Source: an uncultured Spirochaetaceae bacterium (lineage in GTDB: Bacteria > Spirochaetota > Spirochaetia > Sphaerochaetales > Sphaerochaetaceae). From it: 64,000 nt of DNA. The position numbers were made by a program, and so were the translations under genes. The notes beneath the pieces were generated by a model. It searched no databases, had not been told where the DNA came from, and worked only from the letters and a program-made list of their open reading frames with translations. The stretch is from the NCBI GenBank assembly GCA_945910645.1, contig CAMDZB010000003.1, positions 1-64,000 of the forward strand, given 5' to 3'. Shown in pieces: positions 20,310 to 30,550 of this stretch. Position 1 is the stretch's first letter; every line of letters begins with the position of its first letter.

Positions 20310-22688
20310 ATGAAGAGATTAGTAAAGTTGTTTTTAGTTTTAATATGTATCACCTCCTGTAATTTTGGTCTCTACAACCAAGGAGGTATAAACTACAACA
20401 CCTCATCCTCATCATCATCCTTATCATCTCAGGTTACACTTGATGAGAACAAACAGGTTGTTAATGTAATTGGCTCTGAGGGGCTCTACACTGACAAGGT
20501 GAGAATCTCGTGGGATAAGATGAAGGGTGCTGACATCTACATTGTGGAGAGGTACAATCTTAAATCGAGAATCAAGCCTGACAGAAATACGCTTATGAAC
20601 ATAAACGTAGGCTCTGAATACAAGGATAACTGGATGAATATTGGAGAAACCATAGACACCGCATTTATTGATGATGCAAACCTTGATAAGACCACGTATT
20701 ATGCATACAGGGTTACGGCAAAGTCACTCTCATCAAAAAAGACGTCAAAGGTGTCAAATCCTGTGCTTGCTGCGTTCCTCACTCCCCCAAATGATATGGA
20801 AGTATCAAAGGGTCAGTTTGAAGATAAGATTGAGGTTACCTTTACAGAAACACCTGGCGCTAACGCATACGAGCTCTATGTGAGTACTGATGGTACATTT
20901 CAGTCAAACTCACAGCCGATTGCTACAATTCCAAACTACTCAAGCCGTGAGATGGCAAAATACGAGTATAAGCTTAAGAAGGAAGATCCTAACCTTGGAA
21001 AGCAACTCTACTTTGCGTTAAAGTCCGTATCATCGGGCAATAATCCTGAAAAGACAGATTTTTCTGAATCGAAAACAGGCTTTACATACACGCCGGGAGC
21101 ACCTCAGCAGCCTGACGTTACGTCGAATAAAGGTGAGGATACAAAAACTATCAGGATCTCATTTAAAGAGTCTCAAAATAGCGATGGAGAAACCTCGTAT
21201 GTAATTCTCAGAAGCATCTCGGGAGGAGCAGAAACCGAAGTTGCAAAAGGCGATGAGGTACTTTTTGATGAAGGCGCTGGAGAGTATTACTATGAAGATA
21301 CAAATGTTGAGTCAAATTCCATGTACACATACAGCGTTTACGGCACAAATAGCTATGGGCCGGGGCAGGCAATGAGCATAAATGCATACCTCTTCTCTCC
21401 TGTTCAAAGCGTTACATTAACGCCAAATAGGAGCGATGATAACTTTGGTTACTCTCTTAATATTGTTCCACCTCTTGGATACAGCGATGAGATTACCTGG
21501 GAATATGAAATCACAAATACCTACAACGACAGTACTACATATTCAACAACTGTTATCCATAATGGTGAGCTTCCATTCTATCCTATGGAAAAGACAGAAC
21601 AGACGACAGGTGAAATCAGAACAGTTAGCGTTAAGGTTATACGTAAGAATACAGACATAAAGACTAAAGAAGTCAGAGCCGAAGTTAAGGGCGTTCCTGA
21701 AGTTCCAGTAAGCTTTACGGGCTCTAAAAACGTGTATGACTCAAGCGTTGGCGCAAACAAGGAGTGCCCTGGTGACTCTTGCGATGGATACAAATACGGT
21801 GATAAAAAGCAGTACTGCACATGCCTAGGCGTGTATCCTATAATCCTAAGATGGGCAGCGTCTAAGGATGCTGCGAACTACAGGATTGAGAAGTATTCAT
21901 CGAATGACTTCACTCCTTCCTCATTAATTGATGAAATTATTGTGAACGATGATGTAAGGTACAATGACAAGCGTATCTCAATCGGAAAGAAGTACAGCTA
22001 CCGCCTCTATGCAGAGGATGCACTTGGGCGCTCTAAAGGACACATGGAGGTTAAAGACTCATACGGTGCGATTACTGCACGCCAATTTGCATCAGAGTTC
22101 GAAAGGCACATTGCTAAGCCATGGGAGTTCCAGGATGAACACCCTGACTACAGAAACGGTGGTTCTAAGGGCAAGATCTGGAGCTTAATCAGACAGCAAG
22201 GTACAGGATCACTGGGAAGCGGAGAAGCAACAGATGATTTCCTTCACGGTAAGGTGTCGTATAACGCATCTCTCTCAGGAGTGTCAGGCAGCCTCAAATT
22301 CAGATACACAGAAGGCTTTGGCGAGAAGGAATACATCCACATCCCAACAAGGTATGAGATGGACAACATGAGACCTGCAGATACTCCTGCAGATACTGAA
22401 GATGCATCTACAGTAAAGCACACGTGGAGCACTCTTGAGACGCCTCAGGGATACAACTCCACTGTTGGAATGAGCGGAAGCGGTGACTATGTTCCACTTA
22501 ACAATCAGACGTTCTATATCTCAGGATGGTATGGCGATAACGAAATCAACATGGCAAACATCAACACTACAAACTACGCTCTCTCTGGCACAATGAAGGT
22601 TACAATGAGGTACAATACGCTTGATGGAAAGGTCATTAAGGTTGAGGACTCTACTATCCCTCCTCTCTCATATAAGGTGGTAAACTGA
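20310..22688 (+). CDS. FN3-like lipoprotein, apparent paralogue of preceding gene
   Basis: Lipobox ICITSCNF; FN3-like cores VRISWDKMKGADIYIVER, IILRWAASKDAANYRIEKY. Confidence 0.8.
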   Translation: MKRLVKLFLVLICITSCNFGLYNQGGINYNTSSSSSSLSSQVTLDENKQVVNVIGSEGLYTDKVRISWDKMKGADIYIVERYNLKSRIKPDRNTLMNINVGSEYKDNWMNIGETIDTAFIDDANLDKTTYYAYRVTAKSLSSKKTSKVSNPVLAAFLTPPNDMEVSKGQFEDKIEVTFTETPGANAYELYVSTDGTFQSNSQPIATIPNYSSREMAKYEYKLKKEDPNLGKQLYFALKSVSSGNNPEKTDFSESKTGFTYTPGAPQQPDVTSNKGEDTKTIRISFKESQNSDGETSYVILRSISGGAETEVAKGDEVLFDEGAGEYYYEDTNVESNSMYTYSVYGTNSYGPGQAMSINAYLFSPVQSVTLTPNRSDDNFGYSLNIVPPLGYSDEITWEYEITNTYNDSTTYSTTVIHNGELPFYPMEKTEQTTGEIRTVSVKVIRKNTDIKTKEVRAEVKGVPEVPVSFTGSKNVYDSSVGANKECPGDSCDGYKYGDKKQYCTCLGVYPIILRWAASKDAANYRIEKYSSNDFTPSSLIDEIIVNDDVRYNDKRISIGKKYSYRLYAEDALGRSKGHMEVKDSYGAITARQFASEFERHIAKPWEFQDEHPDYRNGGSKGKIWSLIRQQGTGSLGSGEATDDFLHGKVSYNASLSGVSGSLKFRYTEGFGEKEYIHIPTRYEMDNMRPADTPADTEDASTVKHTWSTLETPQGYNSTVGMSGSGDYVPLNNQTFYISGWYGDNEINMANINTTNYALSGTMKVTMRYNTLDGKVIKVEDSTIPPLSYKVVN

Positions 22689-23122
22689 TGAAGAAGCTTA
22701 TAAAAAATTTGATGATATTAACAACCCTGACTCTCTCTCTTATGCTTATCTCATGTGAGCTCACAACATCGATTCCTAACATCATAACAGGACGGTGGGT
22801 AAACACAGTGGATGGAATCACGATGCACCTATTCAACATCAAACCAGACGGCTCGTATAACCACACAAAGTACAACGAAAGCGAAATGGATACCGTGGTG
22901 TTTGAAGGCAAATACAGCGTAAAATACAACTCTTTTGAGATAGTATCAGCAACAGGAACGCTTGAAATTGACGGCAAACAAAGCACACCTTATGACATCG
23001 AGAATGAGACGTACCGCTTCTCATTCAGTGCAGATAGCTACAACGGCCCTCTAAACCTTAAACTTGTGGGTACAAAGGGCGATGTAATCGAGCTTACATA
23101 CATCCCTGGAGGTGCGATATGA
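22688..23122 (+). CDS. Small predicted lipoprotein
   Basis: Lipobox SLMLISCELTTS; start overlaps upstream stop (TGATG). Confidence 0.75.
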   Translation: MKKLIKNLMILTTLTLSLMLISCELTTSIPNIITGRWVNTVDGITMHLFNIKPDGSYNHTKYNESEMDTVVFEGKYSVKYNSFEIVSATGTLEIDGKQSTPYDIENETYRFSFSADSYNGPLNLKLVGTKGDVIELTYIPGGAI

Positions 23123-24279
23123 GAAAATATCTTTCAATACTTTTTTCACTTCTTCTCCTTCCACTCTCTGTGTTTGCTAACAGAGTTGTGGATTATATTG
23201 TCGTTCCTTGCATTCCATATGTTTATGAGGATGTCGTTACGGTTGATGACTCTACTGTTGATGAGAGTATTGCTACGGTTGAAGACTTTACTGTTAGTGA
23301 GGATGTCGTTGCAGTTGATGACTTGACTGTTTCTGAGGATGTAGCTAAAGTTGATGACTTTACTGTTAGTGAGAACGTTGCTACAGTTGACGACTTTTCT
23401 GTTTCTGAAGATGTAGCTACAGTCGATGACTTTACTGTTAGTGAGAACGTTGCTACAGTTGACGCCTTTACTGTTAGTGAAGATGTAATTACAATTGATG
23501 ACTTTACTGTTAGTGAGAATGTATGTGCGATTGAAGACTTTACTGTTAGTGAGGATATCACTACGGTTGATGACTTTACTGTTAGTGAGAATGTTGTTGC
23601 AGTTGAAGACTTGACTGTTAGCGAGGATGTAGCTACAGTTGAAGACTTTAATGTTAGTGAGAAAGTAGTTGCAGTTGAAGACTTTAATGTTAGTGAGGAC
23701 GTTGTTAAGGTTGATGACTCTACTGTTGATGAGAATGTTGTTAGTAACACAGATGCTACAAACATTACAACTACACCTGATGCTACAACAGACGACGACA
23801 GTTACAAATTCTTTGTGGATGGATACTTTGCACCCCTAGCGAGGATTGCTCGTAAAAATACATTCGCAGTTGGAGGAAGGGCAAGCGTTGACTTTCATTT
23901 TGTTAAGGAATTTTCGCTTGGCTACTACATCCACGGTGAGTACTACCTCTCGCCTCTTGGATCAAGAACTGGACGCCTTGTAGGGCTTGAAACTGAGCTT
24001 GAGACGGGGCTTAACATCACCTTCCCTATCTTTGAGCGTGGTAACTTTAAGTTTAAGCTTGGAACGGATGTAGGCTATTACATGCAGTATCTTCAGTACG
24101 AGAGCATGATTTCGACAAAGACTCACCTTTCATACAACGGCCTTATGTTACGCCCAACGTTCACAATACAGTTTACGCATCTCTGGGGCATGCCTATAGG
24201 TCTCTCGTTCTACTACCAGGTTACAGCGATTATTCCATACAACGACTACAACGGCTTTGGAATGTACATACAGCTCTGA
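23119..24279 (+). CDS. Secreted/outer-membrane-like protein with 12-aa tandem repeats
   Basis: Signal peptide, 14 x 12-aa T/AV[DE]DFTVSE[DN]V repeats, aromatic beta-strand-rich C-terminus. Confidence 0.78.
   Translation: MRKYLSILFSLLLLPLSVFANRVVDYIVVPCIPYVYEDVVTVDDSTVDESIATVEDFTVSEDVVAVDDLTVSEDVAKVDDFTVSENVATVDDFSVSEDVATVDDFTVSENVATVDAFTVSEDVITIDDFTVSENVCAIEDFTVSEDITTVDDFTVSENVVAVEDLTVSEDVATVEDFNVSEKVVAVEDFNVSEDVVKVDDSTVDENVVSNTDATNITTTPDATTDDDSYKFFVDGYFAPLARIARKNTFAVGGRASVDFHFVKEFSLGYYIHGEYYLSPLGSRTGRLVGLETELETGLNITFPIFERGNFKFKLGTDVGYYMQYLQYESMISTKTHLSYNGLMLRPTFTIQFTHLWGMPIGLSFYYQVTAIIPYNDYNGFGMYIQL
23239..23742 (+). repeat. 14 tandem 36-bp coding repeats (12 aa each)
   Basis: Counted from translation TVDDSTVDESIA ... 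KVDDSTVDENVV. Confidence 0.93.
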
Positions 24280-24318
24280 TTTCATCACAAAGTGCTGCCA
24301 TTATATGATATAATATGT

Positions 24319-25197
24319 ATGATGGAAATAGTATTTTTTGATCAGCTTAATGAGCGTGAGGATGCGCTAAATCTTAAGGACTTCATAGACGTTCGCTTTA
24401 GAAGCGACAGCAGTGACGCACTTGAGAGGCGCATTAATCGTATCGCCGGGGAGGATAACATCAGTGCAGTCGTTAGGAATGATAATAAGACTGTTGCAGC
24501 CTTCATTGGCAGCACAAACACATGGAGCGGACTTAAAACTATATTTTCAAACGGCATTTTAATTAGTAAATCCATAGATGAGAAGGAATGGAACAAGTAC
24601 CTCAATCCCCTACTTGATAAATGCATTAAAAACGCAAAAGAGCTTGAGTATAAAAAATTCCTTATAGAAACTGATGAAAACAATACGTATTTAAAATCGC
24701 TTCTCTCAGGCCTTAATGAAATCCATAGGCGCGTACTATTGAACTACTCTGTATCGAAGGCTGACCTTCTTGAAAACACAAAGGGCGCAATAAAAAAAAT
24801 AGAACGTCACGACTTTAAGATCACAAAGGGTGATGTGAACAACCTAAAGCCATACATCGGCTTTATGGATACTCGCCCAGGCTGGCTCTCGTCAAACGCA
24901 TCAATGAACGATAAGGCTGGCGATGTGCTCATCACTGTGCGTACATCATTTGATACTATCAGCGCGATTGCTGTATTCAATCCAGAGACTGGCATTATCT
25001 CACGAATTGCAACAAGTCCGCTCTCACGCCTACACGGTTTTGCATCAGCCCTTCTTGAGTACATTGCTGAGCACTCAAAAACTGATAAACTCATTATCGT
25101 TGATATAAACAGGAAGAATGTCGATGCTGATGAATTCTTGAAAAAGCGTGGTTTTGCACCCTCCACAGTTAAGGATGAGGTTGCATTCGAGCTCTAA
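24319..25197 (+). CDS. GNAT-family acetyltransferase-like protein
   Basis: C-terminal half ISRIATSPLSRLHGFASALLEYI...FLKKRGFAP. Confidence 0.6.
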   Translation: MMEIVFFDQLNEREDALNLKDFIDVRFRSDSSDALERRINRIAGEDNISAVVRNDNKTVAAFIGSTNTWSGLKTIFSNGILISKSIDEKEWNKYLNPLLDKCIKNAKELEYKKFLIETDENNTYLKSLLSGLNEIHRRVLLNYSVSKADLLENTKGAIKKIERHDFKITKGDVNNLKPYIGFMDTRPGWLSSNASMNDKAGDVLITVRTSFDTISAIAVFNPETGIISRIATSPLSRLHGFASALLEYIAEHSKTDKLIIVDINRKNVDADEFLKKRGFAPSTVKDEVAFEL

Positions 25198-25230
25198 CCA
25201 GGTTTAATAATCTAATTATTACCAACATTC

Positions 25231-26079
25231 TTAGCGATTCTGTAATTTCTGTACAATTTGTTCAAAAACGCTTTCTGATGATGATGCCGATGAGATCACA
25301 TAGATGCTGCTGTATTTATAGAAATGTTCGCTAACATCGTCTGATGACTCAACTATGAAGGCATCCTTGCCCTTATCTTTTGCTATCCTTGTAAGCTCGT
25401 TTGCATTTGATGAGTGATTTGATCCTACCACGATTAACGCATCGACATCATCTATGTGGTTAATAACATCCCTCTGGCGGTTAAGGCAATCCTTACAGAT
25501 TTCACTCTTTACATCAACGCTATCAAAGTGTTCATTTAGCGTTTCTATGAATTCAAGTGCTATTTTTCTTGGGAAGGTAGTCTGAGTGTGTACAACGACG
25601 GATTGTGCATCCTTATGATTTTTTATAAATGCATCAAGGTCTCCCTTGCTTTGGATAATGTTAAGTTTTTCATCGCTTATATTGTTAATAAGCGTTACAA
25701 CCTCGCTATGGGTTATGTTCTTTACGAATAGTACTACACACGCGCCGTCTTTTACGTCTTTACTAATATCGCTCTTACGTTTACTAACAACGGGGCATGT
25801 TCCATCAATTACATCTTTAAAATTTTTGTTGAATAAATTTATAGCGTCATCCGTAGCGCCATGTGCTGCAATCAGAAGAGATGATTTACTATCCCCTCGT
25901 GTAATTTCACCGATGATCTTAACGCCCCTGTCTTCGCAGCTTTTTTGCACGAGCGTATTATGTACAATCTCACCTGTTAAAAAAACGGGGCTTCCACCCA
26001 TCAAAGCCTCATCGAGAAGCTTTAATGAGCGTTTAACCCCATTACAAAATCCAGAATGTTTGGATGTTATAACCTGCAT
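25231..26079 (-). CDS. ispH: 4-hydroxy-3-methylbut-2-enyl diphosphate reductase
   Basis: HSGFCNGVKRSLKLLDEAL, VIDGTCPVV, VVGSNHSSNANEL. Confidence 0.93.
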   Translation of the reverse strand: MQVITSKHSGFCNGVKRSLKLLDEALMGGSPVFLTGEIVHNTLVQKSCEDRGVKIIGEITRGDSKSSLLIAAHGATDDAINLFNKNFKDVIDGTCPVVSKRKSDISKDVKDGACVVLFVKNITHSEVVTLINNISDEKLNIIQSKGDLDAFIKNHKDAQSVVVHTQTTFPRKIALEFIETLNEHFDSVDVKSEICKDCLNRQRDVINHIDDVDALIVVGSNHSSNANELTRIAKDKGKDAFIVESSDDVSEHFYKYSSIYVISSASSSESVFEQIVQKLQNR

Positions 26080-28781
26080 TAATTGTTCTTAGTCTTAAGC
26101 TTGATCTTCATAGGATCGAACTGTGGATTCTTGATCTTAGAGAACAATCTTAGGATGTTTGGTGATACGAAGTTTGCAGAGTATAGTCCAATTAGGATGC
26201 CTACGATCAAGCATACTGCAAACATTCTGATTTCAGATGATACAGCGATTGCCACAGGTAACACTGCAACGATTGTTGTAAATGATGAGAACAGTGTTCT
26301 CTTTAAACTCTGAGTTACTGAACGCTCAACTATCTCATTGAAATCACCCTTGCCGTTTGAGAGCTGAATGTTCTCTCTCACCCTGTCAAAGATAACGATT
26401 GTATTGTTAATCGAGTAACCGATGATCGTAAGAATTGCAGCAATGGTTACTGATGAAATCTCAATGCGTGTAAACGACACGAATGCGAGTAAGATCGCCA
26501 CGTCGTGTAGGAGTGCAAGCACTGACGAGATTGCGTATGAGAGTCTAAATCTAATCCAGATGTAGATAAGCATGAATATAAGTGCAACTGCGATTCCGAT
26601 CAAGCTGCCTCTAATGAGGGATGATGAGAACTTAGCACCGATGAAGTTCTCTGCAATTACGCTGACCTTACCCTCACCGAACTTTTCAGAAAGGGCTTTG
26701 AGCATATTTTCAGATACGGTCTCTCTTGCGCTCTGATCGTCTGCTGATGTCTTTATGATGAATACGCCGTTGTTGCTATCGCCTCTGTTCTGAACAGAGT
26801 ATGATGAGTCGAGTGCGCCTCTTACCTCATCGATTCTGACCGCATCTCTTCCACTCTGGTCGATTTCAACTGTAGCCATGTATCCTGACTCAAAGTCGAT
26901 ACCGAGGTTGAATCCCCCCTTGACGCCGAAGAATACAGCACCAACGATGAAGAACACGCTTGAAATCACGATTACAGCATATCCCATCTTTCTTACAGGA
27001 ACTACCTTCTTTCCTTCCCATGCGCTAGTCTGAAGTGCCTCTTCTGAGAGCATATGAATACGTCCGATATGGATGCGGCCGTGTTTGCGACTCGTGACAA
27101 ATAGGTCGATAAGCATATGCATCACAAATAGCATAGTGAATAGTGAACATACGATACCTACAGCAAGTGTATTTGCAAATCCCTTAACCTGAGCAGATCC
27201 GAGGAACGAAAGCACTATTGCTGCGATCATTGTTGTGATGTTTGCATCAAGAAGCGTCCATGTAGCTCTTGAGAATGCTGTGTTGATTGCATTCTTTGTA
27301 TCCTTACCAGTCTGGAGCTCTTCCTTGATTCGCTCGAATATGATGATTGCAGAGTCAACCGACATTCCAAGCGTTAAGATCAAACCTGCTATGGATGTAA
27401 GCGTGAGCGTAAAGCCAAGCGCTGATAGTACTGCGATAATCAAGTAAACGTCCAATACGAGCATAAATGATGCAAGGAGTCCTGGAAGTCTGTAGTAGAT
27501 AATTAGGAACAATATGATGATACAAAGACCGATTGATAGTGCGATGAGAGCCATGCGTATAGCATCTTCACCAAGTGATGCACCAACCCTTTCCTCTGAC
27601 GCTATAGATAGCTCAATTGGGAACGATGTTGTCTGGAGTACCACCTTAAGGTCTTCAGCTTCCTTCTCTGAGAAACCTGTAACCTGAACGTTTGTAGAAA
27701 GTGCCTGCTGAATAGTTGCGATGCTCTTGATCTTTCCATCCATTACTACAGCAAGTGGGCCTTTAACGTTCTTTGATGTAAGCTCATAGAACAAGTCACC
27801 GCCCTGACTGTTGAGGTGGAATGCAACCACAGGCTGATTTGAATACTGATCCTTCTGAACTTCAACAGATGTGATGTAAGATGCATCCATAGTCTCGGCA
27901 TCATCGATTACAGCACATGGATAGTCTTCTCTTAACACCTCAAGTCCATATTCATCATTGACATAGTAAGGAGCTGCTGTGAAGCCTTCCTTGATGAACG
28001 ATGGCTGTATGAACTTACCGTTTTCGTCGAACAGCTCTGAGTAGTGTTCGTCCTTCCATCTTAGCAATTCCTCAGTCTGCTCCTGGTTCACTATGGCAAA
28101 CTTGAGACTTCCCTGACCTCTGATGAATCCCTGAACTCTCTCAGGGTCTACGTTTCCCGGCACCTCAACAAGGATCTGGTCGTTACCCTGACGTCTGATT
28201 TCAGCCTCACTCACGCCGTACTGGTCAATGCGTGTGCGTAGGATTTCGATGTCCTGGTCGATTGCGCTTGAGGTCTCATCACCGGATGGTGTGTGTTCAA
28301 GGCGTCGCTCGAGGCTGTCTATATCGCCCTCAAGCAACACTGACATACCACCGCGGAGGTCAAGACCGAGCTTTAATGCCTTTGCACTTGTGCTTTTAAG
28401 GTTGAGGTAGTAGGTTCTGTAGTAATCCTCAAATGCTCTTACTGCGCTCTCCTCGCTCTCAAATGCACCAAGGATTGCCTCTGAAGTCCACTTTGATGGA
28501 AGAACGTCTTTGCCTGCACTCTTGTATGCATCCTTTGCCTTTGATACCTGCATTGGGAAAGAATCGGATAGATCCTCATCCGTTCCGATCTTTGCCTTGA
28601 TAGCGCTGATATCCTTAAGGGCTGCACTATGAAGCTTATCCCTCAATACAGAGAGGCTTGATGATGATGTTGTTCTATCCTCTTCTGTTGTTAGTGTATA
28701 CCACTTTAATGTTGGGAATAAAAGCCATGCGCATAGTGCAATAGCTAGGATTGTAATCAATATTCGTTCAATCTTATTCAT
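26079..28781 (-). CDS. secDF: SecD-SecF fusion protein translocase subunit
   Basis: SecD LGLDLRGGMSVLLEGD and LTLTSIAGLILTLGMSVDSAIIIFERIKEEL; SecF FNLGIDFESGYMATVEI and TIIGYSINNTIVIFDRVREN in one ORF. Confidence 0.96.
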   Translation of the reverse strand: MNKIERILITILAIALCAWLLFPTLKWYTLTTEEDRTTSSSSLSVLRDKLHSAALKDISAIKAKIGTDEDLSDSFPMQVSKAKDAYKSAGKDVLPSKWTSEAILGAFESEESAVRAFEDYYRTYYLNLKSTSAKALKLGLDLRGGMSVLLEGDIDSLERRLEHTPSGDETSSAIDQDIEILRTRIDQYGVSEAEIRRQGNDQILVEVPGNVDPERVQGFIRGQGSLKFAIVNQEQTEELLRWKDEHYSELFDENGKFIQPSFIKEGFTAAPYYVNDEYGLEVLREDYPCAVIDDAETMDASYITSVEVQKDQYSNQPVVAFHLNSQGGDLFYELTSKNVKGPLAVVMDGKIKSIATIQQALSTNVQVTGFSEKEAEDLKVVLQTTSFPIELSIASEERVGASLGEDAIRMALIALSIGLCIIILFLIIYYRLPGLLASFMLVLDVYLIIAVLSALGFTLTLTSIAGLILTLGMSVDSAIIIFERIKEELQTGKDTKNAINTAFSRATWTLLDANITTMIAAIVLSFLGSAQVKGFANTLAVGIVCSLFTMLFVMHMLIDLFVTSRKHGRIHIGRIHMLSEEALQTSAWEGKKVVPVRKMGYAVIVISSVFFIVGAVFFGVKGGFNLGIDFESGYMATVEIDQSGRDAVRIDEVRGALDSSYSVQNRGDSNNGVFIIKTSADDQSARETVSENMLKALSEKFGEGKVSVIAENFIGAKFSSSLIRGSLIGIAVALIFMLIYIWIRFRLSYAISSVLALLHDVAILLAFVSFTRIEISSVTIAAILTIIGYSINNTIVIFDRVRENIQLSNGKGDFNEIVERSVTQSLKRTLFSSFTTIVAVLPVAIAVSSEIRMFAVCLIVGILIGLYSANFVSPNILRLFSKIKNPQFDPMKIKLKTKNN

Positions 28782-29301
28782 TGCCTTTCTTCTCGTTTTC
28801 TTCTGGTTTTACTTCCGTTTTTACTTCTGTTGCGCTTTCAGTATTATCTTCTTTTTTCTCTTCGTGCTTTTCATCGTGCACCTCTTCGCCCTTTCGGTGT
28901 GGCTTTACTGAGATGTTCACATCGTCTTTGTTAACACTCTTTGCGTTCTTTGATGATTGAGCGGAAGGTTTTGCGTTTAAGACTTCAGCAATTGCGCCTT
29001 TTGCAAATTCAATGCGTGCATCAGAGTCAACCTTGATTATAACTGATGTCTCTTTAACAGCAACTACAGTGCCTCTGATTCCACCTATTGTCTCAACTTT
29101 ATCACCTTTTTTGATACTTGATAGCATGTTTTTCTTCTGCTTATCTTTCTTTCTCTGTGGGATAATCATCAAGAGGATTAATGCTGCAAAGACTAGAATC
29201 ATTGGGAGGAAATTACCCAAAAGACTGCCGCTTGATGATGATGTTTGTGTTGTTGACTGTACAGCACCGCCACCCATTAATGAAATAAAATAACTTAACA
29301 T
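28774..29301 (-). CDS. yajC: Preprotein translocase subunit YajC
   Basis: Single TM then MIIPQRKKDKQKKNMLSSIKKGDKVETIGGIRGTV; acidic/Lys tail. Confidence 0.93.
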   Translation of the reverse strand: MLSYFISLMGGGAVQSTTQTSSSSGSLLGNFLPMILVFAALILLMIIPQRKKDKQKKNMLSSIKKGDKVETIGGIRGTVVAVKETSVIIKVDSDARIEFAKGAIAEVLNAKPSAQSSKNAKSVNKDDVNISVKPHRKGEEVHDEKHEEKKEDNTESATEVKTEVKPEENEKKGNE

Positions 29302-29310
29302 AATATCTCC

Positions 29311-30507
29311 TTACTTTTGTTGACTTTTTAATAATCCGACTTCTTTAAACACATCGTGGATGATGTCTGCAGCCTCGTCAATAAGCGCCTCTGTGATGTT
29401 TGCCATAAGGCTCACTCTGATTAGGCAGTCATCAGGATCTACAGCCGGTGGGAATACGCAATTGACGAATACTCCTCTTTCGTAGAGCATCTTATTAACT
29501 GTTGCCGTTGTGATGGCATCCTTTGATGGAAGTGGAATGATTGGTGTCTGACTCTCTTTGACAATTAAGTCTCTATCCTTAAACGCCTTTCTGCAGTAAT
29601 CGCCAAGGCTCATGACCCTTTCGGGAAGTTCAGGATGTGACTTTAACACTCTGAGTGCAGCGAGTGCCGCTGCAGTTGCTGATGGAGTTGCACTTGCTGT
29701 GAAGATAAACGGACGTGAGTTATGCCTGATGTAGTTGATCACCCTCTCGCTTGCGGCAACGTATCCGCCAAGGGACGCAAGTGACTTTGAAAATGTACCC
29801 ATGAAGATGTCAACATCGTTCTGTAGGTTGAAGTGCCATGCAGCACCGCGCCCTCCCTTTCCTGTTACACCGAGGGAATGAGCATCATCAACCATAGTTC
29901 TTGCGTTGTACTTCTTTGCCAGACGTACAATCTCAGGAAGATTAGCATAGTCGCCTCCCATAGAGAACACGCCGTCTACAACGATGAGCTTTCCTGCATC
30001 CTCCGGTATTTTTTTAAGGATGTTCTCAAGATCTTCCATGTCGTTATGCTTGTATCTCTTCATCTCGGCAAACGAAAGTTGACAGCCTGCGTATATCGAA
30101 GCATGATCATCCTTGTCGAGAATCAAGTAGTCGTGACGACCTGCGATTGTTGAGAGTATCGCAAGGTTTGAACCATATCCTGTGGAGAACGAAAGCGCCT
30201 CCTCTTTGCCTACAAACTCTGCGATTTCCTTTTCTAATATTAGATGTTCATCGAGCGTTCCGTTTAGAAAGCGTGAACCTGAACAGCCTGAACCATATTT
30301 ATCTATAGCTTCTTTTGCAGCACTGATAACCTCAGGATGTGTGGTAAGTCCGAGGTAGTTATTGCTGCCGAGCATTATGCGTCTTTTGCCTTCCATTACT
30401 ACCTCAGGCGCCTGACGGGATTCAAGAGTGTGGAAATATGGGTAAATTCCCTTCGCTTTAAACTCGTCTGCCTGAGTATAGTCTAGGCATTTTTGAAATA
30501 AATCCAT
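29311..30507 (-). CDS. Alpha-oxoamine synthase (serine palmitoyltransferase / KBL / BioF-like)
   Basis: GSNNYLGLTTHPEV, YGSGCSGSRFLNGTLDEH, DDAHSLGVTGKGGRG, TFSKSLASLGGY. Confidence 0.85.
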   Translation of the reverse strand: MDLFQKCLDYTQADEFKAKGIYPYFHTLESRQAPEVVMEGKRRIMLGSNNYLGLTTHPEVISAAKEAIDKYGSGCSGSRFLNGTLDEHLILEKEIAEFVGKEEALSFSTGYGSNLAILSTIAGRHDYLILDKDDHASIYAGCQLSFAEMKRYKHNDMEDLENILKKIPEDAGKLIVVDGVFSMGGDYANLPEIVRLAKKYNARTMVDDAHSLGVTGKGGRGAAWHFNLQNDVDIFMGTFSKSLASLGGYVAASERVINYIRHNSRPFIFTASATPSATAAALAALRVLKSHPELPERVMSLGDYCRKAFKDRDLIVKESQTPIIPLPSKDAITTATVNKMLYERGVFVNCVFPPAVDPDDCLIRVSLMANITEALIDEAADIIHDVFKEVGLLKSQQK

Positions 30508-30550
30508 TTTTATATTTTATATTGTTTTTTGTCTTTATTTCAATATAACC

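Noticed and set aside
23223-23765. 180-aa antisense ORF across the 36-bp repeat
   Set aside because: A 36-bp period keeps all frames in register, so absence of a stop in one unit gives an open antisense frame; product is low-complexity Ser/Thr/Val.
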